DNA from: Hymenolepis diminuta
Taxonomy: Eukaryota > Platyhelminthes > Cestoda > Cyclophyllidea > Hymenolepididae
Assembly (NCBI GenBank): GCA_900708905.1
Contig: CAADRB010000030.1
Coordinates: forward strand, 887,900 to 951,899
DNA: 64,000 bases
Direction: 5' to 3'
The notes beneath the pieces were generated by a model. It ran no database searches and had not been told where the DNA came from. It saw only the letters and a program-made list of their open reading frames with translations. Shown here in pieces: positions 35,706-47,334 of this stretch (positions are counted from its first letter, which is position 1; each line of letters opens with the position of its first letter). The position numbers and the translations under genes were made by a program.

Positions 35706-38700
35706 GTCTTTTATAGTGTTAAGCAGTTTACAAGAGCTTAACAGGACACAACTGAGGAAGCCAAATTTGGTTCTTTTATTCATATTCGTAATCGTATTCT
35801 TCAACCTTATTTTCTACATTTTTCATTCATAACACAATGTCGTTAAGGTTTTACTTGATAGCAACTGTTGTGACAATAAAGAATGAATCAAAATTAAATT
35901 TAGTATTTGACTTTCAAATGCGTAATTAATAATTTATATTATAATAATTTTCCAGAATCATTTTAAGTATTGCATTGTTTCGGAATGTCATCTCATGAGG
36001 TCTTAACATTATCTATTTAAACAGTCGGAGTTCCAGAATATCCTGGCACTGCTATTTCTGAAAAGCTTTCACTTCTTTTCATGTTACAGGACAGTCCAAT
36101 TATTAATATTTTTCTACATTAAAGCTGCCTTTAAGGATGCTTTGTATTAGCGGTAGACTTGCAAACTTTTTAAAAGTAACAGAATACTCACATTCTACTT
36201 GAAAGAAATAGGGTCAGCCACTGTTCTCTTACGGATGTTCTTTCTGTGTACCCAATGGCCATCACCTTACTCAAATTAATATAATTTAACTTTGATAAGA
36301 ATCAGATATTGGCATATCTAAGTTCTGACATTTTGACAATATTAGCAAAAAATTATCCGAAAACTGCATAATGATTAGGACATAAATTTCATTAGATAGA
36401 CGCAATTGCATTCTATTAATAATATGATCACGCCTGAGTAACTTTTCTATATTTGTTTTCTTTCCTTCGAATATGTGCACAGTCTTCAGTATAATGGAGA
36501 CGGTGGGATCATTTAAGACATTTGGGTGGCGATCATTTAGGTGTAAATTGCCTTCCACTGGAACTCACGAACCGTATATACAACAAAATTGGCATTCTAA
36601 TCAATGCCAAACTCAATTCCATTGGATGGTATTGTAAGTACAGTTATTTTCTCCGAAAGCATGGCAGTTGCGAAAGCATAGGCTAGGAATTAGTAAAATC
36701 GAATGATGCGGCCAAGGGATTTTACGCTTCTTTATGCGTTTGTTAATTCTATACCCAAGTCTATTTGTGGCAAAACCTCGGATACCAGAATTCACTAAAC
36801 TAGTGAGAAGGAAGGGAGCAAAATAAACGAAGTTATCTTTAGACCATTTCCACTGACACTACCAGCAAATACGTTAAGCTTCCCACTGGATGTGAAGCCG
36901 ATCGCCATTTATCACTAATGAACATATTGTTAGGAATTGTTATTATGGCTGTTCGAAGTATCCTTGTTTTGTTTGCCGCTAAACCAATCCAATAGGTATC
37001 TTTTTTATGAGTATACCCAGTAATAAATTTTCACTTAACAGTATAACTCCCAATTATATCTGTAAAATGAGTTAAATCAAATTGATTAATCGTCCGAGAA
37101 GTCTGAGAGTCTGAGAAGCACGACCAAAAGCTCAACTAAAGACCGAGACACGCCCTCAAACACCTCATGGGTATGAGTTACGCAAGCTCTTGATGAAAAT
37201 GGAAAGTCCTTTCTCATTAAATTATCGAAGCGTTTTCCACATTTACGTTTAAAAGATTTAAATTACACAAAGATGATATTCATTTCTCTAATTTTTCAGT
37301 GTTTACAATCTGTTGCCTAGTGAAAAATATGTATGCACATCCTTTAATCTATGATAAAAACGCCCATTTTTTGACTGACATCAATCTACGAAAAAGTGCT
37401 ATTCCACCATAAATTGTTGTTAAGAAAATACACTTAATGGTATAAGATTTCAGGTCAGTATGGACGATAGGATGTACCATCCATGAAGTGATGGACAATA
37501 GTCTGACCAGATGTAATGTTCAACCTTGAAGATAAGTTTCAATCTTAAGTTACTTAATAATTTTAAATATCCGTATAACAGATAAAAAGGTCACTTGCAC
37601 CAGAGATGTGCGCACTGATAGATTAGTGGTTAACAGGCATGTCTGCAAAGTTAAACGTGAGTAGGGAAGTTAAACGTTAAGTTAAACGTTATTAGGGAAA
37701 AGGTAAACTATGTAGTGGAATACAAGTGTATGAGAATGAATGGGGGAAAAAGAGGTGGATGCATGAGTATACAAGAAATCCCTTGCATTTTGCATGTCGT
37801 TGGCCGCTTATTTGGGCTCCTCGATAGTATGGGTAAAATCTTAAATGTTAGTTGGCATTTCTCCCTTTCTTGAACACTAATGGAAAGTTGAACGTGATTG
37901 GATGGTTAAATAGTACAGCCATTCAGACTGGCTAGTGAGATCATATGCATAGACCGTTCTGGTTCATTGCATTCCACATAAGTCTCACTTGTAACTTTTT
38001 AGTGTTGTCGTAAAATAACCTGAGATTAATAATATTGTCAAGTTTGTATTTATTCATATTTTTCTCGAAGACTTATGGAAAAGCATATTTACTCGAGAGT
38101 ATCATTATGTGTTTAAGTTCGTATTTAACTCAAATGCGCAACACAAAAAATTTAAAAACATGATCATCAGCTCCCTTAATTTTAACTGGAACTGAATCAT
38201 ATCGTAAATTAATTAGGAGATCTTATCTACAAAATTCGAATTTTGCATGCAAATGAAGCGTGAGTGATCAAAATAATCATTCCTTAGTTTTGTAAAGTTT
38301 TCCTCTTCAGCATTGTTATAATACTAGGAAATCTAGTACTGCCGCTATGATCTAGACTCCTACTAGATACAATTAAAGAAATCTGGAAGGGAAACAGAAC
38401 TACAGATACTGTACTTTATAAATTCAACAAATAATATTCTGAGGAATAAAAGTCGCACTCATATTATTTAAGTTTGAAAGTCAAAACACTGCAAGACCGA
38501 CAGTTTTGTTCAAATCAACTGTCCAAATGTCTGGATCAGCGCGCACCCGTATATTGATAAGGATGATAGGCAAGGAATCGTTTTTTCCGAGAAAAAACAT
38601 TGACTCTATGGCTTTCAAGTTTCCTTTTTCTAGGTCTTGCCACCTTCTGACCTCAGAATAAATTCACAAGTACTCGTCCCTTATTATCAAAGAGAGCCAG

Positions 38701-39473
38701 GGGTGACTGCTAGACATCGGCATACATTTTCATCACTGAACGAATGACAACAAACAAATCCCCTAGATTTATTTTTTAACACTATATTGAGGCTAAGATG
38801 AAGTAAAATTAAAGTGTAATCAGAGAAACACCAAATTGTGTGCCGAGGTGACATTTTGGAATGGACATAATGCCTTTTCAATTGCTTTTTCCCATTTTGA
38901 AATTAATAACATTGATTTTACCACTTATATCAAACATTCCATTATCTTAATTTGCCCAACTTCAAACTCTCTATCGAATCAAAGTTTTCCGACAACTAAA
39001 TTCAGTCAAACAGAGATTCATGAACGCTGTCAATCGTATCGACACTTCATCATTAATAAAAGAATGTCTTTGGTGCTGCTTATATTCATCGTCAAAATAG
39101 CTAATAGTGCTAAGCCATCAATAAAAACCGCCACATTGAAACGCTTTATCCGTATTTAAACTAAAGTTTTATTCAATCTACTTATTTCATTATTAGATTC
39201 TTGATAATAACCTTGGCTATTTGTTAATATTGTGCATCAGCATCAGTGGTTTATTATTTTCTCATTTCAAACTCAATTAGTTCTTCAAAAACCTTATTAC
39301 ATTATTACTTTGCTTCAGCGCACGGAAGATGCTTTTCGAAAAATTAAATTTTAAGAATATTTCTGGCAATTTGCAAATAAAACCTAATGAATATATGTAT
39401 AATTTTATTCGTAGTCTTTTGGTAACTGCTCAATTGAATTATCCAAATTCTTTCAATGATATAACTACAACTA
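35706..39473. other. Intergenic DNA
   Basis: No exon is supported. The minus-strand frames 36286-36558 and 36613-36795 share one reading frame but are separated by three stops and show no recognisable domain. The 107-codon plus-strand frame 38836-39159 also lacks recognisable features. Near 37655-37700 the heptamer GTTAAAC recurs as short imperfect repeats. Confidence 0.4.
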
Positions 39474-39838
39474 TGTAGCGGATGCTACATCAATAAGTCT
39501 TTTTGCTACACCTAAGTAATTCTCCTAAGCAGTCCGAATAACCTCTAACAGAGTCCTCTATTATCAGTTCACTCCCAAATTAGCTAAGCTATGTCCGAAG
39601 TGGTAAGAACCAAAAAGATGCTGAGTGGAGAGGGTTTATTGATCACTTCCTTGTTCTCGTGAGTCAAGAGCTTATTCATTAAATACAAAACCACGCTAGG
39701 CTGCAGGGATCCTGATTGCTGATTGGTTGAAAAAGTCTCTGCACGCACGTCCGCGCTTGTCCTCTATGCGACCGGTTACATTCCACACTTCCCAGCACAC
39801 GTGATTCAATCAGCCTTGTTAGCGTTGTGAACGCCACA
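39474..39838 (-). repeat. Solo LTR, copy 2 (opposite orientation to copy 1)
   Basis: Read on the minus strand, this 365-bp unit starts TGTGGCGTTC and ends CATCCGCTACA, the same ends as the LTR at 1881-2205. It is flanked on both sides by ACTA (39470-39473 and 39839-39842), an exact 4-bp target-site duplication. An AATAAA polyadenylation signal lies at 39640-39635, and the AATAAACCCTCTCCACTC block is shared with copy 1. It is about 40 bp longer than copy 1 because it keeps a block after the first 10 bases. The duplication directly abuts both ends, so this is a solo LTR. It is not the LTR of the Gypsy integrase fragment a few hundred bases away. Confidence 0.82.
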
Positions 39839-39842
39839 ACTA

Positions 39843-40140
39843 CCATTAACTGATATTATTGTATTATTTCCTTCTCTGACCCTGCTTACCTAATTCATTA
39901 TGTCTGTTAGTGAAAGGTCATCATTTTTTCTAGAATAAAAATAAATGAGAAAGAACTATCTGTATTTTAATGAATGATTGTGATGAATTGTATCGAGGAG
40001 AATCAAGGGAGTTTGGCTACATTCTTCAAAACTGTGTTGTAATTTAAGAAGATATTAATGTAAAATTTAATATTATAAAGTTAAAATAAGTTTTGGTTTA
40101 TAAATAAATTTGTGAACGTATAGATTATGCGTTATTTGAA
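39843..40140. other. Short intergenic stretch
   Basis: AT-rich sequence between the solo LTR target duplication and the integrase remnant. I see nothing recognisable in it. Confidence 0.4.
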
Positions 40141-40900
40141 AATCTTCTTAGGGCTCAAGTAAATAAATTGACCTTCTGTCTATGACCTTGGCTTGATAAG
40201 AACTATTGATTTTATCCAGCACCTCCTGGTGAGAGTTGTTTTTCCATAAGTTTGAGTGTTTGATCTTCCTTGAGTCTTTTCGGGTTCTTCTGACGCGCAT
40301 GGAGTAACGGTCGGGCCGATGATTGTGCTGGGTCTCCGATTTCCAAGGTGAAAGGAGATCACGCATGTCCAATTAAATCTTCATTGGATCCGTTTTCGGT
40401 TCAGAAGTTAAGGTTGTGTACCAGGAACGAAGATATTTTGCGATAGCGCACTCAGATTTGGACACCAACATGAGGCGTCACCCGGTACTTAAAGTGTAAT
40501 AATCTCTATCACTGTCTTCTCCCCTTGTAATACGAGAGATTACCGTTTTGCATTGTTAAAAATTTGCTCAACCAGACCATTGGATTTTGGATGGAGCGTA
40601 AAAATGGAGATATTAAGACCACAACAAAAGTTTTCAAATTGAGCGGAAGAGAACCGGGGGACATTTCTTAGCAATGGTAACTTTTGGTAGGTCATGATCG
40701 GCGAATACCTGGTGGAGGTTGCTAATGACGGTACTGGCAATGGCAGACTTCATAGACATAATCTCAGGCTACCTTGAATACAAATCAACCAGGACTAGAT
40801 AGGAGATGGGTCCAGACACTGGACTCAGATACTAGACTCAGACAGGCCCAGTAAGACTGAGATCAATGTCAGATTACGGAGTCTTAGTTTGAGAGAACCC
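40141..40900 (-). pseudogene. Degenerate Ty3/Gypsy retrotransposon integrase
   Basis: On the minus strand, in drifting frames, the order of recognisable pieces is that of a Gypsy integrase. DIDLSLTGPV and GPISYLVLVDLYSR (about 40870-40770), with the catalytic Asp in VLVDLYSR, are followed by a stop and PEIMSMKSAIASTVISNLHQ. Next comes a FADHDLPKVTIAK block, then LHPKSNGLVEQ with the catalytic Glu (about 40590-40550). A YRVTPH-type motif follows near 40490, with basic C-terminal debris down to about 40148. Stops and frameshifts occur throughout, so it is inactive. The reverse transcriptase, RNase H and LTRs of this copy are not visible. Codon and base composition is less AT-rich than the flanks, consistent with an inserted element. 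Confidence 0.8.
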
Positions 40901-41112
40901 TCCTGATGATAAGAAGGTTCAGCCTCGTCCGCATTTTGTGCAACCACATTTGACACTGTCCCATTTACAAAAAAACAAAGTTTAGCAAGGGCGATTTCCT
41001 TGGATTGCTTGCATTTATCATCGGCCAGTGTCGAGCACTTAGGACCGTAAACGGACGTGGGTCTAGCCCGAATGTGGTTACACTGACCAAGACCTCCTGA
41101 GAGCCTGATCAT
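40901..41112 (-). pseudogene. Possible upstream part of the Gypsy polyprotein relic
   Basis: An open stretch on the minus strand directly precedes the integrase core and has similar base composition. In one frame it contains a Cys-rich patch (CGCTKCG), in the place where the integrase HHCC zinc-binding domain would lie. The similarity is too weak to assign residues. I include it because the integrase core runs on from it without a break. Confidence 0.3.
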
Positions 41113-41124
41113 ATTGGACTATGT

Positions 41125-41512
41125 ATGTGTTATGTAGGAGGCAGAGTACAACAACCTTCTTTAAGCAGAATAATTGTTTTGTCTGGTGATCAAGCAAGCA
41201 GAGTTTCGCGGCCAATTGTTGCTTTGCACGGTAGGCTTAGAGACAAGTCGTTTTGGAATGACTTAGGCATTGAAGACTCCATAGTGCGTGACATTCGTTA
41301 CTTTTAAACTACCTTTGACTGATGGATGCAACCTCATGTCATCGTTAGCCGCCTGGAATGGAGTTGCAGCAGGAACCAGGTGCAACTGAAGATGGAATAG
41401 AATTTTTAGAAGAATTTAGAGAAACAGTAGTAGTAAATGTTAAAAACACCAGGTGGCATTTAGACTCAATTTTTGGAGAAACATTTGGTAAATACTCAGC
41501 AATTCACTTTTG
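41125..41512 (+). other. Coding-like relic on the plus strand, unidentified
   Basis: Two segments have balanced composition: 41125-41307 (…RIIVLSGDQASRVSRPIVAL… FWNDLGIEDSIVRDI) and about 41356-41512 (MELQQEPGATEDGIEFLEEF… TRWHLDSIFGETFGKYS). They are separated by stops and a frame change. They lie beside the antisense Gypsy relic and may be part of another decayed element or of a decayed gene. I do not recognise the family. Confidence 0.25.
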
Positions 41513-44500
41513 AAGAGAGACCGAAAATTTTTTGATTTCGACATTTTTTAAATCGTCGGAAATGGCAAATAATATGTTCCCGCCAAAGTTATGAAATGTG
41601 CAGTTTAGCACTTTTTAACAAACATGCAAACTTTATGAATAGTTAACAATAAATTAAATATTTAAATTGTTCTTGGGAAAAAGTTTTCATTTTAGTCCAA
41701 CAATGGAATAACAACTGATACTTTTACTCACAAAATCAGCCAGTAAGGCTCTAATCCATTTTAAGAAGTCCACAATTATCACTCAAATTAAAAGCAAGAC
41801 CCTGTGAGATCTTCGTAAAGCCAATTCTCTATACGATCTTTTCACACTAGAGTTTCTTATAAAACAGACTTAAACCTTTAATACATGCTATGAAAGACCT
41901 TCTTAGGGCCGCACTCGCATAGAGTGGTGTGAAGAGCTCTCTTTAACATTCAAACTTCTTTTAAGTCACCGGACATCAATTAGACCCAAAGATGTAAAAC
42001 TGCAAATATTAAAAATTTAAATATATCAGGCTTTTATGCGAATTTATTACAGAAACTTCTCATCTATTAGCGAATAAAATAGGGCACAAAAACCGTTTTT
42101 AAGCTACTTTTGAATAACCGTATACAATGACTTATAATTCAAGAAATGAGTATTCACAGCTTCCGATTGAGGCGCCAGACCCACTTTAGTGAGGAAATTA
42201 GTTTATTCTGGTTGAAACGAATAAAGTTCAACTACTAGACACTTGTAGATATCATAGTGAATTTAATATGGCTTTGTCTACAATTAAATTAGTAATGAGA
42301 ATAAAACTGTTATTTTTTTATTATATAATCACATTAAACTTTTAGTATCATAGTCGGTTTGAATGATTTCCAACCTTCACTTCGTCACTTCGATTGACAT
42401 TCTGCCTCAGAGAATCCTAAAATTTCACATACAGACAGACTTGTTTATTATTTTGCTTCAGGATAATTTAGAGGTCATATAAAAGATATGTAATGGATAA
42501 AAATAAAATATTCGAAGATCACACCTCATGAGCACTAGATCACAAATAATACATTGTATCAGGTACAATTTTTGAGTAGACAAACTTGGGCATCTGACTC
42601 CGGGGAGAGCCAATCATACTCAGAATGCTGCAGTTAAGATCGATTTTATTATGTGGTCTTACAAAGGAGCCTGATTTACACATATTTTTAGCTCCTGATA
42701 ATTCAAAAAATCAGATCTCAGAAATCCATCAACCATACCGTTTATTGCTGTTCATTGCAATATCCAGTAATATTAAATATAGAATGATATCGCCTTCTTG
42801 ATCATTGAAATTTCCCGTCCTCGTGAATTCATTTTTAAATACTTGTAAAATGGGAAAACTAGCACACATCAACTTCTTACATTCTAGGAGAATTTCATAA
42901 TAGAATCTTTCAAGGATTCTGTGATGACAGATTTACCGACTTAATCGAACCTCTTCCAGTTGTTCAGTGAAACATTCAGAAGACGATTTTCACCTCAGAA
43001 CTGTGCTAATTTTACATTTTTTTGAAAATGATATGCTAATTAATGGTTGGTAAATTCAAACCCTACCTCCTTGACCATGCTGAAGGCAGGTCTAAGTAGA
43101 AAATTACTTTAACCGCACATTTTTCCAAACTTTATTTTATCCAGAATATTAGTTCAGTCAGCGGTGAAAATTTTAATTCTAATTCACTTAAAATCATTCT
43201 ATAAATACGCAAGATAATCAATCATAAAAATCCACGCTATTTAAATAGTGAAGTATAGATTTATTTTGACTTTGTATCCGGCACGTCTCCAAAGTGCGCA
43301 AATATGTCAAACTTTGATAGTATACAATAGAAAGTTTTAATGAAAAACAACTCCATCAACAGATAAACTTAAACTGGGATATTAATTATTTCCACCCGTT
43401 CTAAATAATCAGCAGTTGCAACCAAGTCAACCTCAAAATGCGCAATTTGGCAATGGTGATAAATGCAGCGATCCTACGTAATGATTTTTCCTAACCGTTT
43501 CCCCCTTTATTTGATTTATTAATCAATTTAATTTATTAATATTTAATCACTCCCATCTACCTTTCGTTTTTTCCTTAAGACAGCTGAATATGTAATTTTT
43601 AAAATATATTTTATTATGTTTTCCTCTATAAACCGTAGAGTTTATTTAAAACATTGGAAGGCTCATTATTCTATGTTTCAACTGGCAGTTACTGTTTGCA
43701 GATCTTATTTATTGAAAAAATTCCAATTTTGAGGAATAAACATGATTAGTATATAAATTTAAAGGTCAATTTAATTCTCTCTGATAAGCAATCAAAAGTC
43801 CGAGCTTTCTAAATTTTTCCACTCCAAAACATTAATCTCAAGACATTTGCCTCTCTCTTAATTGCATTAGTTTTCTCGGTTAAGAAGGTAAAGTGGTGGG
43901 ATTTATTATTTATACAAAATCTTATTGAGTGGAGATCTGCTTTGACGGTTCGACTGAAGCCGTCAGCAACAAGTATCGTAGGCCTAAGTACGTAATGCCG
44001 ATAAATCAGTAATTAACCTAGAATACGAAAAACGAGATTGAAAATTGGTTAAATATATTAAGTCAATTAGAAAAGTCGTTAATGATGAGATAAACCACAG
44101 AAAAAAACAAATGGTAAAAAGTTAAAATAAACTAATAAATCGGGCCCCTGCAATACTTCAATAAATATAGATTATTAATTATTTTAAGATTGTTCATTAA
44201 AACCATTTCTTAATATGAAGAAAAATTAAATATTTTCGGGATTCCGAACAGAATTCATGAAATTTCGTGAAAAGAATTTGTTACTCGAGCTGATGCCCTT
44301 ATGCACGTGTACTGATGACTACTCGTGCAGCTGGTCAGTTCAAATTTTTTTGCATAAAGGAAGGCAAAGAGAAGCCTTTGTTGCGTTACAAATCCTCCTT
44401 CTGAGCAGTTGTGACCATAGCATAGTCCAGTGGGCAGTCTAGATTTTAGTTGTGACTGCGTACCGCCGTAACTCGACGGCATGGCTTCATATTTTTTTCA

Positions 44501-46163
44501 TTATCAAGCGCTTAAAACTCTGGTGTATATACAGCATCCAGATGCATGTAACTGTTGTCTGCTTTATCCAATTGTGCTCCATTTCACACACTACAATTCA
44601 AGCATTCTCGAGTATGTTCTGCATTTCAACCCGAATTTTATGTAGTTCTTTCGCGTTCGATTCAGCACTTTGAAACCCTCTTAGTTTAACACTCTTAGTT
44701 GTCTACTGGAGACAACTTTAATTACTTAACTTGCCATCGCAGTTCCATTTTTCAAAATTGCATATATTCAAACATCGAATGCTTAAAAATAGTCCAACTG
44801 GCATGAAATAATACCAGTTAGTTTATTTATTTATTTTAGTTATGGAAAGATGGAGTAAAATTGAGCAAACCGACTCTGGAAAAAAAAGCGTTTGATAGCA
44901 GTTGCGTGGCCAATGGAGGCTAATGCATTAGACTAGATTTTCTCTTCGTGTAAATTAATATGGGAGCGAATATTCCGTTAACTCTTTGCGGCATTTTAAT
45001 TGCACCTTCATAGTGAATTACCCTTCTCACTTACGCTTTTTTAACCCTTAGTTAAACTAGAACACTTAATTAGTAACAAGTGAAATGAATTATTGTAGAA
45101 TCGCCGGTGACAAAAGTCGGATTAGTAGGACTTACGGTTCGAACTAACCTCTCCATTATTAAAAGACAAGTTTAAGGTAACAGAGCGAGGTTAATACGTA
45201 TGTTTAGCATATAGTAGATGCAAGAATTTCAGGTGCGTTTCCTGTCCGGCCGACAACTGGAGTAAGTGGTTTATTTCGAAATTGTTCAATGAGTCACTGC
45301 AAGTTTGCCTCTTCGGTTTTATAACATATCAAAGGCCATCACTCCACCAAATGGCAAATTCAGTGTCTTCTTCCTAGCCGCGCAACTGCCGATAAATCAG
45401 AATGGGTCATCAGTTAATTTTGCAAATGAGAGAGAGCACATTGGACATATATTTCTAATGAGCAACTTTTGGTAATGTCAAATATAATCATCGATTTAGT
45501 TATGTCAGCATTCGTGGAAGTATAATACCATACATACATTCATACATACTTTGAATATATTCGTATGAAGTTTACAACTAAAAACCTGCTATTTCTCCGA
45601 TATGTGCACAAAAATTCAAGACTAAATCCCAATAGTAGCCTAGATGATGCCTTTAATTTTCAAATTGAATGACAACAAATAACACCATAGTACTCATAAT
45701 ATTTCAGTAAACTGTTTTCGATTAATAAAAAATTAAAAGGAATCATATTAAAGAGTACCTTTCAAGATTGCATTTGATTATTGAGCATATCAACTCCCAT
45801 CTTTACTAAAGCTTAAGCGAACCACAAGACTTTAACATGCAAATCAGGAAAAAAAACATATTTTAACAAGGTGATATTTTATTTTCGTAAGCTTCTATCG
45901 AACAATAATATAATCTAGAGAAAAAGTCGGGCTATACTCTAGCGTAAATTCCTGACAAAACAAATTCAAGAGAAATTAAAACTGATATAGTAAAACGCAA
46001 TGTTCAATAATAAAAATAAAATTCTATACAATTAGCATAAAATAACCATGGAGGAAACATCACCTCTCTTACCTGAAAGATCTTGGCTGCCATGTGGGAT
46101 TTGAGGATGAAAGCGGGAGTGAATTAAAAGGGACGAGACGAGGGAATAATTACACGGGAAAGA
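41513..46163. other. Intergenic DNA
   Basis: No exon is supported. The stretch 44250-44670 is less AT-rich and open on both strands (44255-44482 minus; 44257-44442 and 44452-44673 plus). That looks like an unclassified repeat or relic; I see no gene in it. A TACA/CATA microsatellite lies near 45527-45550. The 3' UTR of the ZC3H3-like gene should start just below 46164. Confidence 0.4.
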
Positions 46164-47334
46164 TTAGTCATCAGAAATATGGAAGGGAATAAAATCTGGC
46201 ACAACTTTGGCATTTCGAAGAGAGCCTAGCTGTTCAGATTCTTTAGCAATATCTTCATTTTTAGTCACAGACTGTGGCACAGACTTGGATTTTTCAGTCT
46301 TACTTAAGTCCAATTCGCCACGCCAAATGTGCCGTTTCTTGCACTAAAGGAAAAATAGTGAAGGATTACAAAGAGAAAGAATTCAAACACGAAACATAAT
46401 GAATGCCTGAACATACGCATGACCCCTTTTCGCATCGTCCTATTAGGAAATCCTGGCAAGCGGGTGTTCCATGAGGATATTTGATATGAAGGAAGTTACA
46501 GCCAGAACGCGAACAAGTGCCCTTAGTAAAGTATACACATTGTGGAATTCTACATGGATCCAAAACATGAGCAAGAGGACACCTCTGTTCACCAAGTAGG
46601 CATATATTTTGAAGGAATCTAAAAAACAGCGCAAAGAAGATTACGACCAATACTGAAAACGAACTTGGGACAAATCCGGAGATAATTAGAATCATGACGA
46701 AGAGGACAATTATCGGCACTTTCACAAGAACCCATTTTCACATAATCTGGACAAATTTGCCGCACAAATCGCCGATTCATAATAATGGCTCGTTTCACGG
46801 ACAACCTAAAAGGAATGAAAGAGAACAAGGAAACACAAACCTATAGGGATGGACAGGAGTTATAACACATTTGCGAACAGATTTATGAAAGACGAATGGG
46901 TTTTCCGATGTTAACGCCTTTGAAGAAGACTTGGACTTAGATTTATTTGCAATCCAAGATTTGCTACGATACTTAAATATTGATTTACTTGAAGGAGCTA
47001 CATAGGTAGTTCGTCTTATTGTACGAAAAGAAACTGTTCTAAACACATTACTACGGAAAGAATCTAAAAAAATGTTCTGTAAATTTTAATATTACTTGTT
47101 CCCCCACGAGACGGCCGATTCGGTAAAACCGGACGACCACTTGTGTATGTCATAGAAGAACCTCTATTACCTCTGTGATAACGGAATCGATTAGTCAAGA
47201 CTAAATCATTAGATTTATAGCACATTACCCGCACTATCCAGGGAATTTGATCTTACGGCATTATTCCGGAAACGACATTGAAATGAATAACGTGGAGGAT
47301 GGTAGGAACTTCTCCTGTGCCACCGGAAGGACAT
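46164..47334 (-). CDS. ZC3H3: ZC3H3-like CCCH zinc-finger protein
   Basis: Six exons give a 318-residue protein with every junction in frame: 47334-47229, 47200-47096, 47063-46841, 46805-46665, 46618-46417, 46343-46164. The ATG has an in-frame TGA 12 bases upstream. Residues 1-160 are Arg/Ser/Tyr-rich and disordered. Four CCCH fingers follow: C163-C172-C178-H182, C190-C198-C205-H209, C219-C227-C232-H236 and C246-C254-C260-H264. Spacing, order and the Phe after the first Cys of fingers 2-4 match ZC3H3 (Smicl) proteins, nuclear factors for mRNA polyadenylation and export. The fifth finger of vertebrate ZC3H3 is absent; an acidic Lys/Ser-rich tail (265-318) replaces it. Introns are 28, 32, 35, 46 and 73 nt, all GT-AG. 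The third codon base of Cys259 precedes the last splice junction. Family assignment is strong; ZC3H3 itself is the best fit. Confidence 0.88.

Noticed and set aside
36286..36795. Two minus-strand frames in the same phase that could be one decayed gene.
   Set aside because: Three stops separate them and no domain is recognisable. The evidence does not exceed what chance open frames would give.
38836..39159. 107-codon plus-strand open frame.
   Set aside because: No recognisable motif, AT-driven composition, and no supporting splice sites or neighbouring exons.
39474..41112. The solo LTR at 39474-39838 as the 3' LTR of the Gypsy integrase relic on the same strand.
   Set aside because: The LTR has an intact ACTA duplication directly at both ends, which would not be present between an LTR and its own internal region. 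The two are separate insertions.
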